Source: a bacterium
GTDB lineage: Bacteria; Actinomycetota; Acidimicrobiia; Spongiisociales; UBA5794
Direction: 5' to 3'
Assembly: GCA_024226255.1 (NCBI GenBank)
Contig: JAAELU010000395.1
Location: forward strand, 1-51,500
Length of the DNA: 51,500 nucleotides
The notes under the pieces are model-generated. The model had not been told where the DNA came from. It made no database searches and worked only from the letters and a program-made list of their open reading frames with translations. Positions 1 to 8,215 of this stretch are shown here, in pieces (positions within the stretch are counted from its first letter, which is position 1; every line of letters starts with the position of its first letter). The position numbers and the translations under genes are program-made.

Positions 1-232
1 ACTCGCCGGCCTCGGCACGAGCGAGATGCTCGTAGGGGCCGTCCAAGGGCGCTTCAGTTGTCGTCGTCGGGGCGGCCGTTGTGGTCGCTCCTCCATCATC
101 TGGTGCCGCGGTCGTTGTCGCTGCGGCGGTTGTCGTCGGGGCGGCGGTTGTGTCGCCACCATCGTCTGCTGCACAGGCGCCCGCGATGAGCGCAAATGCC
201 AAGACGAAAACGAAGAGCATTCGTTTCCTCAT
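1..232 (-). CDS. Lipoprotein, N-terminal part (runs off the window)
   Basis: The gene starts with ATG at 232 and leaves the window at base 1, so only 77 codons are visible. Residues 1-20 form a lipoprotein signal peptide (Arg/Lys start, hydrophobic core, lipobox ending Ile-Ala-Gly-Ala-Cys), so the product should be exported and lipid-anchored. A Thr/Ala/Pro-rich linker follows the cysteine, typical of actinobacterial lipoproteins. The start overlaps the stop of the ROK kinase gene as ATGA, suggesting translational coupling. Beside a ROK repressor and a ROK kinase, a sugar-binding protein of an ABC transporter is the likely identity, but the part that would show this is outside the window. Confidence 0.8.
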   Translation of the reverse strand, partial: MRKRMLFVFVLAFALIAGACAADDGGDTTAAPTTTAAATTTAAPDDGGATTTAAPTTTTEAPLDGPYEHLARAEAGE

Positions 233-1197
233 TCGGATACTTCCTCCTGGTTGGGTTTCTGGTTGTTTTCGATTGTGTGCCGAGCGAGCGCAACCGCTCC
301 CTCGACACCGGGATGGAAATCCTCTGGAAGTGTTGTGAGGCGATCCTCACTGAGAACGGAGTGGGCGACGACCGACGTGGCCCGCAGGCGAGCCAGCTCT
401 TCGCGGACCCTCGCCTCGACGGCCTCGTTGCCCGCAACGACGCCGCCGCCGAGAACGATGACGTCGACGTCGTACGTCATCGTCACCAGGTGTACGGCCC
501 AAGCGAGGTGGTGTGTGAGCTTGGCGGAAACCTGGGCCGCCAGTCTGTCGCCGGCATCGGCCGCGGCGAACAGAGCCGCTGTAGTGGTGACGCCGGTTTG
601 GTTGAGCGCCCTCTCAATCGCCGATCCCGAGGCGAAGGTCTCGAGGCAACCGTTGAGTCCACAGGCGCACAGGAGACCAGCGGGGTCAACAACGATGTGG
701 CCGATTTCTCCGGCAAAGCCCGAGCTGCCACGAAAGACCTGTTGATTGAGAATGAGCCCGGCAGACAGGCCAGTGCCGACGCCTATGAACGCGAGATGTT
801 CGATGGGTCGCTGAGATCGCAGATGGTTGTACGCACCAAGGGCGGCGATCCGCATGTCGTGGTCGACCGCGATCGGTACGCCGAGCTCGGAGGCGACTTT
901 GGCGCCGAGTGGGAATCCTTCGCGGTCGATATCGAGATTCACCGCAAGGCGGACATCGCCAGTTGCGTGATCAACGTGGCCGGGAACTCCGAGGCCAACC
1001 GCCTCGAGGTCGGAGCGGCCGGCTCCGGCAGTTTCAAGAGCGGCATCGAGAGCAGCGACTGCGGCAGTGACGGTGGCCTCGCCGCCGTGGCCACTGGGAA
1101 GCTCGGCATAGCCGCGGGCGCCGCCGTCGGCCGGGACGACAAGCGCCTCGGTGGTAGTGCCACCGATGTCGATGCCTGCAAAAAGTTCGCGACGCAT
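229..1197 (-). CDS. ROK-family sugar kinase
   Basis: A 322-residue ROK-family protein, predicted to phosphorylate a hexose or amino sugar with ATP in the cytoplasm. The N-terminal phosphate-binding loop reads DIGGTTTEA (about residues 10-18), and the ROK zinc signature is present as GHI followed by CACGLNGCLE. The acidic residue expected for catalysis lies in the VDHDMR stretch. The length is usual for a ROK glucokinase. The ATG overlaps the stop of the upstream repressor gene by one base (TGATG), and the stop overlaps the next start (ATGA), so three genes form one coupled unit. The substrate cannot be told from the sequence. Confidence 0.9.
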   Translation of the reverse strand: MRRELFAGIDIGGTTTEALVVPADGGARGYAELPSGHGGEATVTAAVAALDAALETAGAGRSDLEAVGLGVPGHVDHATGDVRLAVNLDIDREGFPLGAKVASELGVPIAVDHDMRIAALGAYNHLRSQRPIEHLAFIGVGTGLSAGLILNQQVFRGSSGFAGEIGHIVVDPAGLLCACGLNGCLETFASGSAIERALNQTGVTTTAALFAAADAGDRLAAQVSAKLTHHLAWAVHLVTMTYDVDVIVLGGGVVAGNEAVEARVREELARLRATSVVAHSVLSEDRLTTLPEDFHPGVEGAVALARHTIENNQKPNQEEVSE

Positions 1198-2357
1198 CAG
1201 GCCACACCCAGTTCTCGGTTGAGCACCAGAGTGGCGGCACCGCGAGTCACCAGATCGGCGCTGCCGGTGCCGAGGTGCAGGACAATGGTCTCCGCCAATG
1301 CGGGCAGAACACGGCGCTGCAGCTCAACCTTTGCTGATTCGAGTAGGGCGGGTCCAGCGGCAGCGATCTCTCCCACGATGGCTACCTGATGAATGTCGAG
1401 AATGCCAACGACGTAGGCGAGGACCGTGCCGAGTGCGGTGCCGGCACGCTCGATGACGTCGACCGTATTGGGGTCTCCAGCGTCCTGTAGATCGCGTACT
1501 CGCTGCCAAGCCTCAGTCGGGTCGGATTCGGGGAAGTCGTCGATGCCGTCTGCGATGGCCGCCAAGATGACAGGAGCACTGGCGATCGCTTCCAAGCAAC
1601 CAGAGTTGCCACAAGTACAGAGGGGCCCGTCGGCGATTGAGATGTGACCGATTTCGCCGGCACCGAAGCCGTCGCCGCGGAATAGGCGGCCCTCGAGAAT
1701 GATTCCGGCGCCGATACCGGGGCCGGCATTTACGACGATCAGGTTGCGGGCGTCAGGACGTGCGGAGAATTCAGCGAGGGCGGCTGCCTGGCTGTCGTTG
1801 ACGACGTGTACGGGCAGCCCGGAGAGCGTGGTCAACTCCTGGCCGAGTGGGCGACGGCGCCATCCGAGGTTGGGGGCATCGACGATGAGACCGCTCGGGT
1901 CGACCACGCCGGGGGATCCGACCCCGACACCGAGAATCGGCGCACTAGCGAGTTCTTGGAGGCCTGCAATCGCGTCGACCAGGTTGTCGACGGCCGCATC
2001 TCCCTGGCCGATCGGGCTATCTCCACCGAGGGTGGCGACAATGTTTCCTCGGAGGTTGACTACCGCCCCTCTGAGTTCGCGCCCGCTCAAGTCGAGTGTG
2101 ATCAGATGGTGGGCGTTGTCGACGAGCTCGAGAAGGACAGGGGGTTTGCCACCTGCCGACGGGCCGGTTCCCGTTTCTCGGACCAGTCCTTCGGCGACAA
2201 GATCCGAGACGAGGGTTGAGACAGTTGCTCGGGTTAAACCACTGCTGCGGGCGATGTCAGCTCGGCTGACACCACGGTTGGCGAAAACCTCCTGGAATAC
2301 CAGACGGCGGTTCTGCTGCCTGGTCCCCTCCCGGGACGCCTTCCTTGCGACACGCAT
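1197..2357 (-). CDS. ROK-family transcriptional repressor (NagC/XylR type)
   Basis: A winged helix-turn-helix domain (the VSRADIARSSGLTRATVSTLVSDL region, about residues 30-55 from this start) precedes a ROK sugar-binding domain with the zinc motif CTCGNSGCLEA. The protein is predicted to sense a sugar and repress its own operon. I prefer the ATG at 2357. An in-frame ATG at 2411 would add 18 residues unlike the family, and it lies inside the inverted repeat 2397-2421, which looks like the operator. A GGGGAGGGG stretch lies about 15 bases before 2357, further than ideal. It is first in the operon with the ROK kinase and the lipoprotein. Confidence 0.88.
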   Translation of the reverse strand: MRVARKASREGTRQQNRRLVFQEVFANRGVSRADIARSSGLTRATVSTLVSDLVAEGLVRETGTGPSAGGKPPVLLELVDNAHHLITLDLSGRELRGAVVNLRGNIVATLGGDSPIGQGDAAVDNLVDAIAGLQELASAPILGVGVGSPGVVDPSGLIVDAPNLGWRRRPLGQELTTLSGLPVHVVNDSQAAALAEFSARPDARNLIVVNAGPGIGAGIILEGRLFRGDGFGAGEIGHISIADGPLCTCGNSGCLEAIASAPVILAAIADGIDDFPESDPTEAWQRVRDLQDAGDPNTVDVIERAGTALGTVLAYVVGILDIHQVAIVGEIAAAGPALLESAKVELQRRVLPALAETIVLHLGTGSADLVTRGAATLVLNRELGVA

Positions 2358-2396
2358 TGATGTGATTCGAACCCCTCCCCAGGTGTCTGAACACAG

Positions 2397-2421
2397 TGTT
2401 TGTAAAGTCATTAAACAAACA
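2397..2421. promoter_or_regulatory. Inverted repeat, candidate operator of the ROK repressor
   Basis: Seven-base arms TGTTTGT and ACAAACA are separated by 11 bases, 40 bases upstream of the preferred repressor start at 2357. The position fits autoregulation of the ROK operon. The repeat is seen directly; its role as operator is inferred. Confidence 0.5.
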
Positions 2422-2494
2422 AAGCACGGGTGATGTCAAGTGATACTTGCCCGGGGGGACAGCAATTCGACCGAATCACCTGGTGAGGGAGTGT

Positions 2495-4021
2495 TTAGCG
2501 GACTGACTGATCGGGTGTGGCAGCCTCATCGGCGAGGGTGTCGATGACGGCGTCATAGCGGTTCTGGGCGTCTTCGGGAGTGTTGCCGACACTGGTAACG
2601 CCAAGCTGACCCTCGACGGGGAGAGCGCTGAGCATGTGGAACACCGTGCCCACCTGACGGGCCTGATCAAAGTGGAGATTGCGCAGTAGAGCCATCTCGA
2701 GAACGTCGTGGGGTGCCAGCTGCGACAGCCCGGGCACCTCGGCATGATCCGATGCCACGTAGTGTTTTTCCTGTCCTCCGGGGGCCGTGAATTGTCCCGT
2801 CTCACCATCGAAATTGCCGTCGGTCAGGAATTGCAGGGTAAGGAACGGATGGGTTGTCCCCCCCTTGCGCAGGTTGAGTTCGATCGCGTTCGTTATCCAG
2901 CTGCCATCCGCCTGCCGGGCGACCACGAAGTCGATGGCGAACCGGCCGATGACACCTCGCGCGGCAAGTTGAGACCCCACCGCTAATGCGCATTCGCTGA
3001 TTGCCGTGCCGTACTCGGCGTCGGCGGGAAAGCGCGATCCAATGAAGACTTGGCCGCTGTCGCCTCCAAGGATCTGATCGTGTGTCGAGAGCAATTCGAC
3101 CTGGCCGAGGGGGGTGATGCGGAGTTGGACGCTGGGCGAACGTATCTCGTCGCCTTCGACCATCTCCTCGACGATGCCTGCTTCCTCCGCCAGGATCTCG
3201 AAGTAGCGCTCCACACTCCCACCCGGCATTTCGATGGGGATGTTCTTGAGTAGCCGCAGTACTTCGCTTGCGGCAGACGAGGATTCGGGAGCGGGCAGGC
3301 CACGCAGGTCGACGGTGGCGTTTCCGTATCCGCTGACTCCTTCGTTGTGTTTGACGACTGCTCGCTGCAAGCCCGGATTAGCAGCGCGCAGCTCAGCAAT
3401 CGCGGACGCCACGTCTTCGACTGTCCGCAGGTCCTCACGACCTGCCGGGTGGGGGACGTCGGCGGCCGCGAACAGACGGCGCCCTTCGGACTTGGTTCCC
3501 AACGACGAATCCTTTGGGTCGGCCCCGTACATCGGGATACCGAGGCGCATCGCCAGCTCGCGGTCCTTCCAGCTGGCCATGAACGGTACGAGGTGGGCAC
3601 GGTCCCGATCAATGATCAGGGATTGGATCTGGTCAAGGAGCCGTGGCCGGTCGAGGAGCTTCTGCGTTAGCGGTCGCGACGTGGCTTCTTGGGGAGAGAC
3701 CAGGAAGAGCCGTTTGCGGGCGTGGCTGGAAATGACGCCCGGCATGAGATCGAAGTAGTAATCGACGATGTCCGGATGGATGGCCTGGCCAGTCACGTAG
3801 ATCATTCGAGCCCTCGGTTGGCGGAGCAGCAGAAGCAAGAAGAGGTACCGCTCCTCGTAGGCCTGCAGGCGGCTCGCCGTCAGCTCGAAGTCGACCTCGG
3901 CCGATGGCACGACAACGATCGTCTGCTCGTCGGTGTTGAGCTTCTCGATCGATTGCCACAGGGGGATCAGCTTGGCTTGCAGCGCGTCGTACGCCGCCTG
4001 ATCCTGCGGGTCTATGTCCAT
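2495..4021 (-). CDS. ATP-grasp ligase, PGM1-like (pre-ATP-grasp plus ATP-grasp)
   Basis: A 508-residue ATP-grasp enzyme. The first 160 residues resemble the pre-ATP-grasp domain seen with peptide ligases of the pheganomycin PGM1 type. The ATP-grasp fold follows, with VVKHNEGVSGYGN as the nucleotide-binding lysine/Gly-rich loop and AIELNLRKGGTTHP carrying the metal-binding Glu and Asn. Such enzymes join a carboxylate to an amine through an acyl phosphate. A good GGGAGG ribosome site lies four bases before the ATG. It stands alone between the TetR gene and the ROK repressor on the same strand, with no biosynthetic partner nearby, so its substrate is unknown. Confidence 0.72.
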   Translation of the reverse strand: MDIDPQDQAAYDALQAKLIPLWQSIEKLNTDEQTIVVVPSAEVDFELTASRLQAYEERYLFLLLLLRQPRARMIYVTGQAIHPDIVDYYFDLMPGVISSHARKRLFLVSPQEATSRPLTQKLLDRPRLLDQIQSLIIDRDRAHLVPFMASWKDRELAMRLGIPMYGADPKDSSLGTKSEGRRLFAAADVPHPAGREDLRTVEDVASAIAELRAANPGLQRAVVKHNEGVSGYGNATVDLRGLPAPESSSAASEVLRLLKNIPIEMPGGSVERYFEILAEEAGIVEEMVEGDEIRSPSVQLRITPLGQVELLSTHDQILGGDSGQVFIGSRFPADAEYGTAISECALAVGSQLAARGVIGRFAIDFVVARQADGSWITNAIELNLRKGGTTHPFLTLQFLTDGNFDGETGQFTAPGGQEKHYVASDHAEVPGLSQLAPHDVLEMALLRNLHFDQARQVGTVFHMLSALPVEGQLGVTSVGNTPEDAQNRYDAVIDTLADEAATPDQSVR

Positions 4022-4081
4022 GGAGCCTCCCTCGGCAGAGCAAACTACAGGACGGCGACCGGCGGCGCAGGAGCGCTGCCG

Positions 4082-4702
4082 TTAGCTGGTGATCGTGGCC
4101 AGGAAGTTCTCGAAGGCTCGAAGTTCCTTGTCAGTGGGGGTCTTGCCCGCCATGGCTTCAAGGTAATACGGCAGATATCCGAGGCGGCTGGCCAATGAGT
4201 CGTCCGTGCCGGCCGCGTAGTAGCCGACCTGGCTGTGATAGAGCAGTCTCGCCCGCACGACGCACTCGGGCGTATCGAATCCGTACCGGCCGAACATGAC
4301 GGCGAGTGCTTCGAGCCGAGCTTCGTCGGCGGAGGCGATGCGGACCCCGACGGCCGGGTCACGCCGGCCCCAGTCGCGCACTGCGAGATCGAGTTGGGCG
4401 TCATAGAGGTCTCCATCCGCCCAGCACTCGAACACCCCGAGACACGCCGCAACTGCGGTCGCGGCTTGGCGGTGGGCGCGTTCGACGATCGACCGGGTAT
4501 TCCGCTCCCACACCTCGAGCAGCTCGTGTAGCAGCTCGTCGAGGCCCGTGAAGTACCAATAGAAGCTCGAGCGGGACACGGCCAGCGACTTGGCAAGGGA
4601 GAGGATGCGGAGCCGATCGATCGGCACCTCGCCGACGGCATCGAGGCCGGCGTCGATCCAGTCCTGTTTGGTGACCTTGGTGTGGGGCAGGGTCTTCTGC
4701 AT
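4082..4702 (-). CDS. TetR-family transcriptional regulator
   Basis: A 206-residue TetR-type regulator. The N-terminal helix-turn-helix spans about residues 13-55, with the recognition-helix signature LAVSRSSFYWYFTGLDEL. The remainder is helical and variable, as usual for the ligand-binding part. Its ATG overlaps the stop of the methyltransferase gene by one base (TGATG), so the two are translated together. The perfect palindrome at 6259-6286, upstream of the operon, is the obvious binding site. The ligand may be related to the methyltransferase substrate, but that is inference. Confidence 0.88.
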   Translation of the reverse strand: MQKTLPHTKVTKQDWIDAGLDAVGEVPIDRLRILSLAKSLAVSRSSFYWYFTGLDELLHELLEVWERNTRSIVERAHRQAATAVAACLGVFECWADGDLYDAQLDLAVRDWGRRDPAVGVRIASADEARLEALAVMFGRYGFDTPECVVRARLLYHSQVGYYAAGTDDSLASRLGYLPYYLEAMAGKTPTDKELRAFENFLATITS

Positions 4703-6222
4703 CAGTCCGGCTCGGCTCCGCCCTCGGAGATGCGCCGTTCAACGAAGCCTTGCATCGCCGCCATGGCATCGTCCTCGATCGGGGGCGCTTCGTACTGTGC
4801 GATCACCCGCTCCCAGATGGCGGTGGCCCGCTCGTCGGTTCGCTGACTTCCATCCTCGGTCCATTGCTCGAAGTTGGCTCGCGAGAAGACCACCGGCTCA
4901 TAGAACGCAGTGGCGTAGCGGTCAAGGGTGTGCTGGGTCCCAAAGAAATGGCCCCCAGGCCCGACATCCGTAATCGCGTCGAGGGCGAGTTCGGATTCAT
5001 CGACTCGAATTGGCGTCAGCGACTCGGCGATCATCTGGCACATGTCGATGTCGACGATGTATTTCTCGTAGCTGGCCACGAGACCACCTTCTTGCCAGCC
5101 GGCCGAGTGTTGAATCCAGTTGGCGCCCCCCAGGAGGGCGCCGAACGTGCTCATCATCGTCTCATAGCCGGCCTGGGCGTCGACGGACTGGGAGGCACTC
5201 GATCCGGATGAACGCCACGGCAGCCCAACGTGGCGGGCCAATTGCCCGCTCGCCAACGCGGCCTTGAAAGCTTCCGGCGTTCCGAACGCGGGTGCTCCTG
5301 ACTTCATGTCAACGTTCGACGTGAACGCCCCGTACACAACAGGAGCGCCCGGGTTCACCGTCTGCGACAAAGTCAGGCCGGCCAGCAGCTCCATGTGCTG
5401 GAGCACCAAGGCGCCGGCGAGGGTTACTGGCGCCATCGCGCCGGCCAGAGTGAACGGAGTGATGATGCACATCTGCTTCATTCGGGCGAAGTCGATGATG
5501 CCCATCGCCATAGGGACGTCGATCTGCCGCGGCGAGTTCGTATTGATTACGGTCCAGCATCGTGTCTGCGCAGCGAATTCCTCGTCGCTCTCGATTCCGT
5601 GGCGCAATCTCACGAGATCAAAGCCATCTCGAACCCGCCGCCGGCCGCGGGCGTAGACGAACGGGGTCTTGTCGGTAAGTGACATCGTGGCCAACATCGA
5701 TCGCAGGTGGCGGATGTTCAAAGGGATATCGGTTGGCTCGACGCACGGCGCCGCCGCCGCCATCACGTCGTAGCTCTGGGTGAGGCGGAGGAAGTTCTTC
5801 TGATCGTCGAGCGTGCCGGCCCGCCGGCCGCGGTGGCGATCGGAAACGAAGGGAGGCCCCGCCACCGGTATCAGGGCCACGCTGCGGCCGCCGATGGTCA
5901 GGTTGCGTTCCGGGTTGGGCGCATGGAGATCGATGCTCGCCGGCGACGAGGCAACTGCACCGGCGACGGCGTCTGGATCGAATCGGACGATGTCGTCGTC
6001 ATCACTGGTGGCGGCGCCGGCTGCGACGAGGATGTTGCGGGCCTCGTCAAACGTTATCCGGATGCCTTCGTCGGCGAGATAGCGCACAGCCGAGGCGTGG
6101 ATAGCGGCGACCTGGTCTTCGGCGAGGGCTCGCAACGGCTCGTACGGGTTCTCCAGGCGGCGGTGATGCGCTGTGCTGACAGGGGCGCGCTCACGTCGGG
6201 GCCGGTTGCGGCGTCTTGTCAC
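4702..6222 (-). CDS. Trimethylamine methyltransferase (MttB) family protein, non-pyrrolysine
   Basis: A 506-residue member of the MttB superfamily. It opens with the Arg-rich stretch and RRLENPYEPL typical of the family, and GAMAPVTLAGALVLQHMELLAG is a conserved core segment. The archaeal enzymes read an internal amber codon as pyrrolysine; this frame has no internal stop, so it belongs with the non-Pyl branch, which includes glycine-betaine methyltransferase MtgB. The reaction is probably demethylation of a quaternary or tertiary amine onto a corrinoid protein, but no corrinoid protein gene is in the window. I chose GTG at 6222 because GGGAGGAG lies just upstream; the open frame further upstream to 6924 is an Arg-rich artefact of the opposite-strand gene. 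Confidence 0.85.
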   Translation of the reverse strand: MTRRRNRPRRERAPVSTAHHRRLENPYEPLRALAEDQVAAIHASAVRYLADEGIRITFDEARNILVAAGAATSDDDDIVRFDPDAVAGAVASSPASIDLHAPNPERNLTIGGRSVALIPVAGPPFVSDRHRGRRAGTLDDQKNFLRLTQSYDVMAAAAPCVEPTDIPLNIRHLRSMLATMSLTDKTPFVYARGRRRVRDGFDLVRLRHGIESDEEFAAQTRCWTVINTNSPRQIDVPMAMGIIDFARMKQMCIITPFTLAGAMAPVTLAGALVLQHMELLAGLTLSQTVNPGAPVVYGAFTSNVDMKSGAPAFGTPEAFKAALASGQLARHVGLPWRSSGSSASQSVDAQAGYETMMSTFGALLGGANWIQHSAGWQEGGLVASYEKYIVDIDMCQMIAESLTPIRVDESELALDAITDVGPGGHFFGTQHTLDRYATAFYEPVVFSRANFEQWTEDGSQRTDERATAIWERVIAQYEAPPIEDDAMAAMQGFVERRISEGGAEPD

Positions 6223-6258
6223 TCTCCTCCCGCGATCCGCGGGTGACCCGGTGTCTTC

Positions 6259-6286
6259 ATGTTCTAGACAGTAGTGTCTAGAACAT
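6259..6286. promoter_or_regulatory. Perfect 28-bp palindrome, probable TetR operator
   Basis: Two perfect 12-base arms (ATGTTCTAGACA and its reverse complement) are separated by GTAG. The palindrome lies 37 bases before the methyltransferase start and 40 bases before the GTG of the truncated divergent oxidoreductase. Size and symmetry fit a TetR dimer site, and the coupled TetR gene is the likely binder. Confidence 0.75.
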
Positions 6287-6325
6287 CGCTCCTGCACAAT
6301 GCTGTCGGCCATGGGAGGAGACCGA

Positions 6326-6385
6326 GTGGAGACCGATGCCAATATCGTCGTCATCGGGGCCGGATTCGTCGGCGCAACTGGATAG
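6326..6385 (+). pseudogene. Remnant: first 19 codons of an FAD-dependent oxidoreductase
   Basis: A GTG at 6326, seven bases after a GGAGG ribosome site (6314-6318), begins a reading frame coding VETDANIVVIGAGFVGATG and then TAG. This is the dinucleotide-binding beta-alpha-beta start (GxGxxG) of DAO-type flavoenzymes such as sarcosine or dimethylglycine dehydrogenases. No continuation is visible in any frame, and the sequence runs into the upstream region of the next gene. It lies on the far side of the palindrome from the methyltransferase, so the ancestral locus was probably divergent mttB-type and oxidoreductase genes sharing one operator. Only a fragment with intact start signals remains. 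Confidence 0.6.
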
Positions 6386-6435
6386 CCGACTGCAATTCTG
6401 ACGGGCGATGCGCCGGGTATGGCGGTCGGCGTGAG

Positions 6436-7980
6436 ATGATCCGGCAGATGCGCTTGCGGATTCTCGTCATGATCACGCTCGCCGTGGCGACCGCGTGTAG
6501 TAGCGCCGATGGCACCACCACCGCGGGTCCTGCGTCGCACGTGCCGACGACGACCGCGGGTTCGACCACATCGGTCCAGCCTTCGGCTCCCACCACGGCG
6601 ATGCCGACGACCACGGCGGCGGCTCCAACAACGTCTTCTTCGACGACGATCGCCCCCGCGGCCGTCGGAGTCCAGTATGGAGAGATCGCCGGCCTCACCA
6701 TGTTCCGGGGCAACCCGACCAGGACCTTCCACGGCACTGGTCCAGTGCCGCAAAATCCAGCCGTCTTGTGGCGATTCCCCGATGCGGCGATGTGCGGAAC
6801 CTCGCGCCTCAGCGGCGAGGACAAGGTGTGGTGTGGCACTGGATGGACCGGCCAACCCGTCGTGTGGGAGCGCCCCGACGGCATCACCGAGGTGATCTTC
6901 GGTGCATTCGACAAGCGGGTCCACTTCCTCAACGCCGCTACTGGGGAGCGAACCCGCCCCGACTTCGTGGTCGGAGACATCGTCAAGGGCTCGGTCGTTC
7001 TCGACCCCGATGGGTTTCCGCTGCTGTATGTGGGGTCACGGGTATCTCGCTACATGGTCATCGCTCTTGACCGCGACGTCCCGACCGAGATCTGGTCTCT
7101 GCACTCGGACAGCGTCAACGGCCGCTGGAACAACGACTGGGACGCATCGGCCGTCATTGTCGACGACTATCTCCTCGAGGGTGGCGAGAACAGCTGGTGG
7201 TTCGCAGTGAAGCTGAATCGGTCGATCGGCGCCGACGGCCTCGTGTCGGTCGATCCTGAAGTGACCGTGGCGATCCCCGCATGGACCGACGAGCTACTCC
7301 GAGAGGTCGGCAATCAACAGTCGATCGAGAGCTCAACTGCCGTGTTCGAGTCAACCGCCTACTTTGGCACCGGAGCCGGCCGCGTGGTCGGTGTCGACCT
7401 TTCGCAGCTGGCTGAGGGAACCGCCGAGATCGTCCTCGACTTCTGGGCGGGCGACGACATCGACTCAACGATCGTCATCGACGACGAAGGCATGCTCTAT
7501 GTGAACCCGCAGGTCGACTTGGCGACGGCCCGCGCCGCCGAACTGGGGCAACTCCTGAAGTTGAACCCGTCACGGCCGGATGATCCTCTCGTGTGGGGGC
7601 TCCATATCCGAACGGTCGGGGCAGCGGTTGGCGGGGCGTGGGCGACCCCGGCCCTCGGTGATGGCATCCTGTACCTGCCCACCAATCCGGGCGAACTATT
7701 GGCGGTGGACACCACTACCGGCGAAGTGGTGTGGCGGGATGATATTGGGTTCCACGCCTGGTCCTCGCCGCTGCTGGTTGACGACGTGCTCGTGGTCTCA
7801 GTCAACTGTGGGTCGGTACCGGCCTTGCGCGCCTATGACCTGGCCGACCCGCAGAATCCGCAGCCGATGTGGGAGCTACCGGTGTCCCAGGGGTGCCTGG
7901 AGTCGACTCCGGCGATGTGGAACGGTCGCCTCTACGTCGGATCACGCGACGGCTACTTCTACGCCATCGGGGACCCCTGA
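6436..7980 (+). CDS. PQQ-like beta-propeller lipoprotein
   Basis: A 514-residue exported protein. The N terminus MIRQMRLRILVMITLAVATAC is a lipoprotein signal peptide with the lipid-modified Cys near residue 21, followed by about 60 residues of Thr/Ser/Pro linker. From about residue 80 there are repeated blades of PQQ/WD type, with repeats such as LAVDTTTGEVVWRDD and GDGILYLPTNPGELLAV. No PQQ-binding or catalytic residues can be assigned, so a binding or scaffold role on the cell surface is likely. ATG 6448 is an alternative start four codons downstream. It is followed in the same direction by the EtfD-like gene after about 235 bases in which I see nothing else. Confidence 0.8.
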   Translation: MIRQMRLRILVMITLAVATACSSADGTTTAGPASHVPTTTAGSTTSVQPSAPTTAMPTTTAAAPTTSSSTTIAPAAVGVQYGEIAGLTMFRGNPTRTFHGTGPVPQNPAVLWRFPDAAMCGTSRLSGEDKVWCGTGWTGQPVVWERPDGITEVIFGAFDKRVHFLNAATGERTRPDFVVGDIVKGSVVLDPDGFPLLYVGSRVSRYMVIALDRDVPTEIWSLHSDSVNGRWNNDWDASAVIVDDYLLEGGENSWWFAVKLNRSIGADGLVSVDPEVTVAIPAWTDELLREVGNQQSIESSTAVFESTAYFGTGAGRVVGVDLSQLAEGTAEIVLDFWAGDDIDSTIVIDDEGMLYVNPQVDLATARAAELGQLLKLNPSRPDDPLVWGLHIRTVGAAVGGAWATPALGDGILYLPTNPGELLAVDTTTGEVVWRDDIGFHAWSSPLLVDDVLVVSVNCGSVPALRAYDLADPQNPQPMWELPVSQGCLESTPAMWNGRLYVGSRDGYFYAIGDP

Positions 7981-8215
7981 GCTCAGCGAGCCTATCGGTT
8001 GCGAGGGAGCCTCAGCTCTCATAGACACTCGGCCGCCTCCTCTAGAAGGAACACGTCCGCCAGGTCCGAGAGGTGCCCCGGGGCGCTTGGCAGCGCGCCA
8101 GATCCTCAGCGATCGGGCTGCCGAATGGATGCGGATCGGATGGGCGGGGCAAGGAAGGAGGGGCGCTCCTGAGACGCCTACACTCGCTGGACGGACGCGA
8201 TATCGGGAGGGAAGG

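Noticed and set aside
196-1389. 397-residue plus-strand open frame
   Set aside because: It is antisense to the ROK kinase, which has clear motifs.
6223-6924. N-terminal extension of the MttB frame to 6924
   Set aside because: Arg-rich, unlike the family, and antisense to the Thr-rich linker of the PQQ-type lipoprotein; a good ribosome site supports GTG 6222.
7981-8215. Gap before the EtfD-like gene examined for an RNA gene
   Set aside because: No tRNA-like fold, long inverted repeat or small frame with a ribosome site was found.
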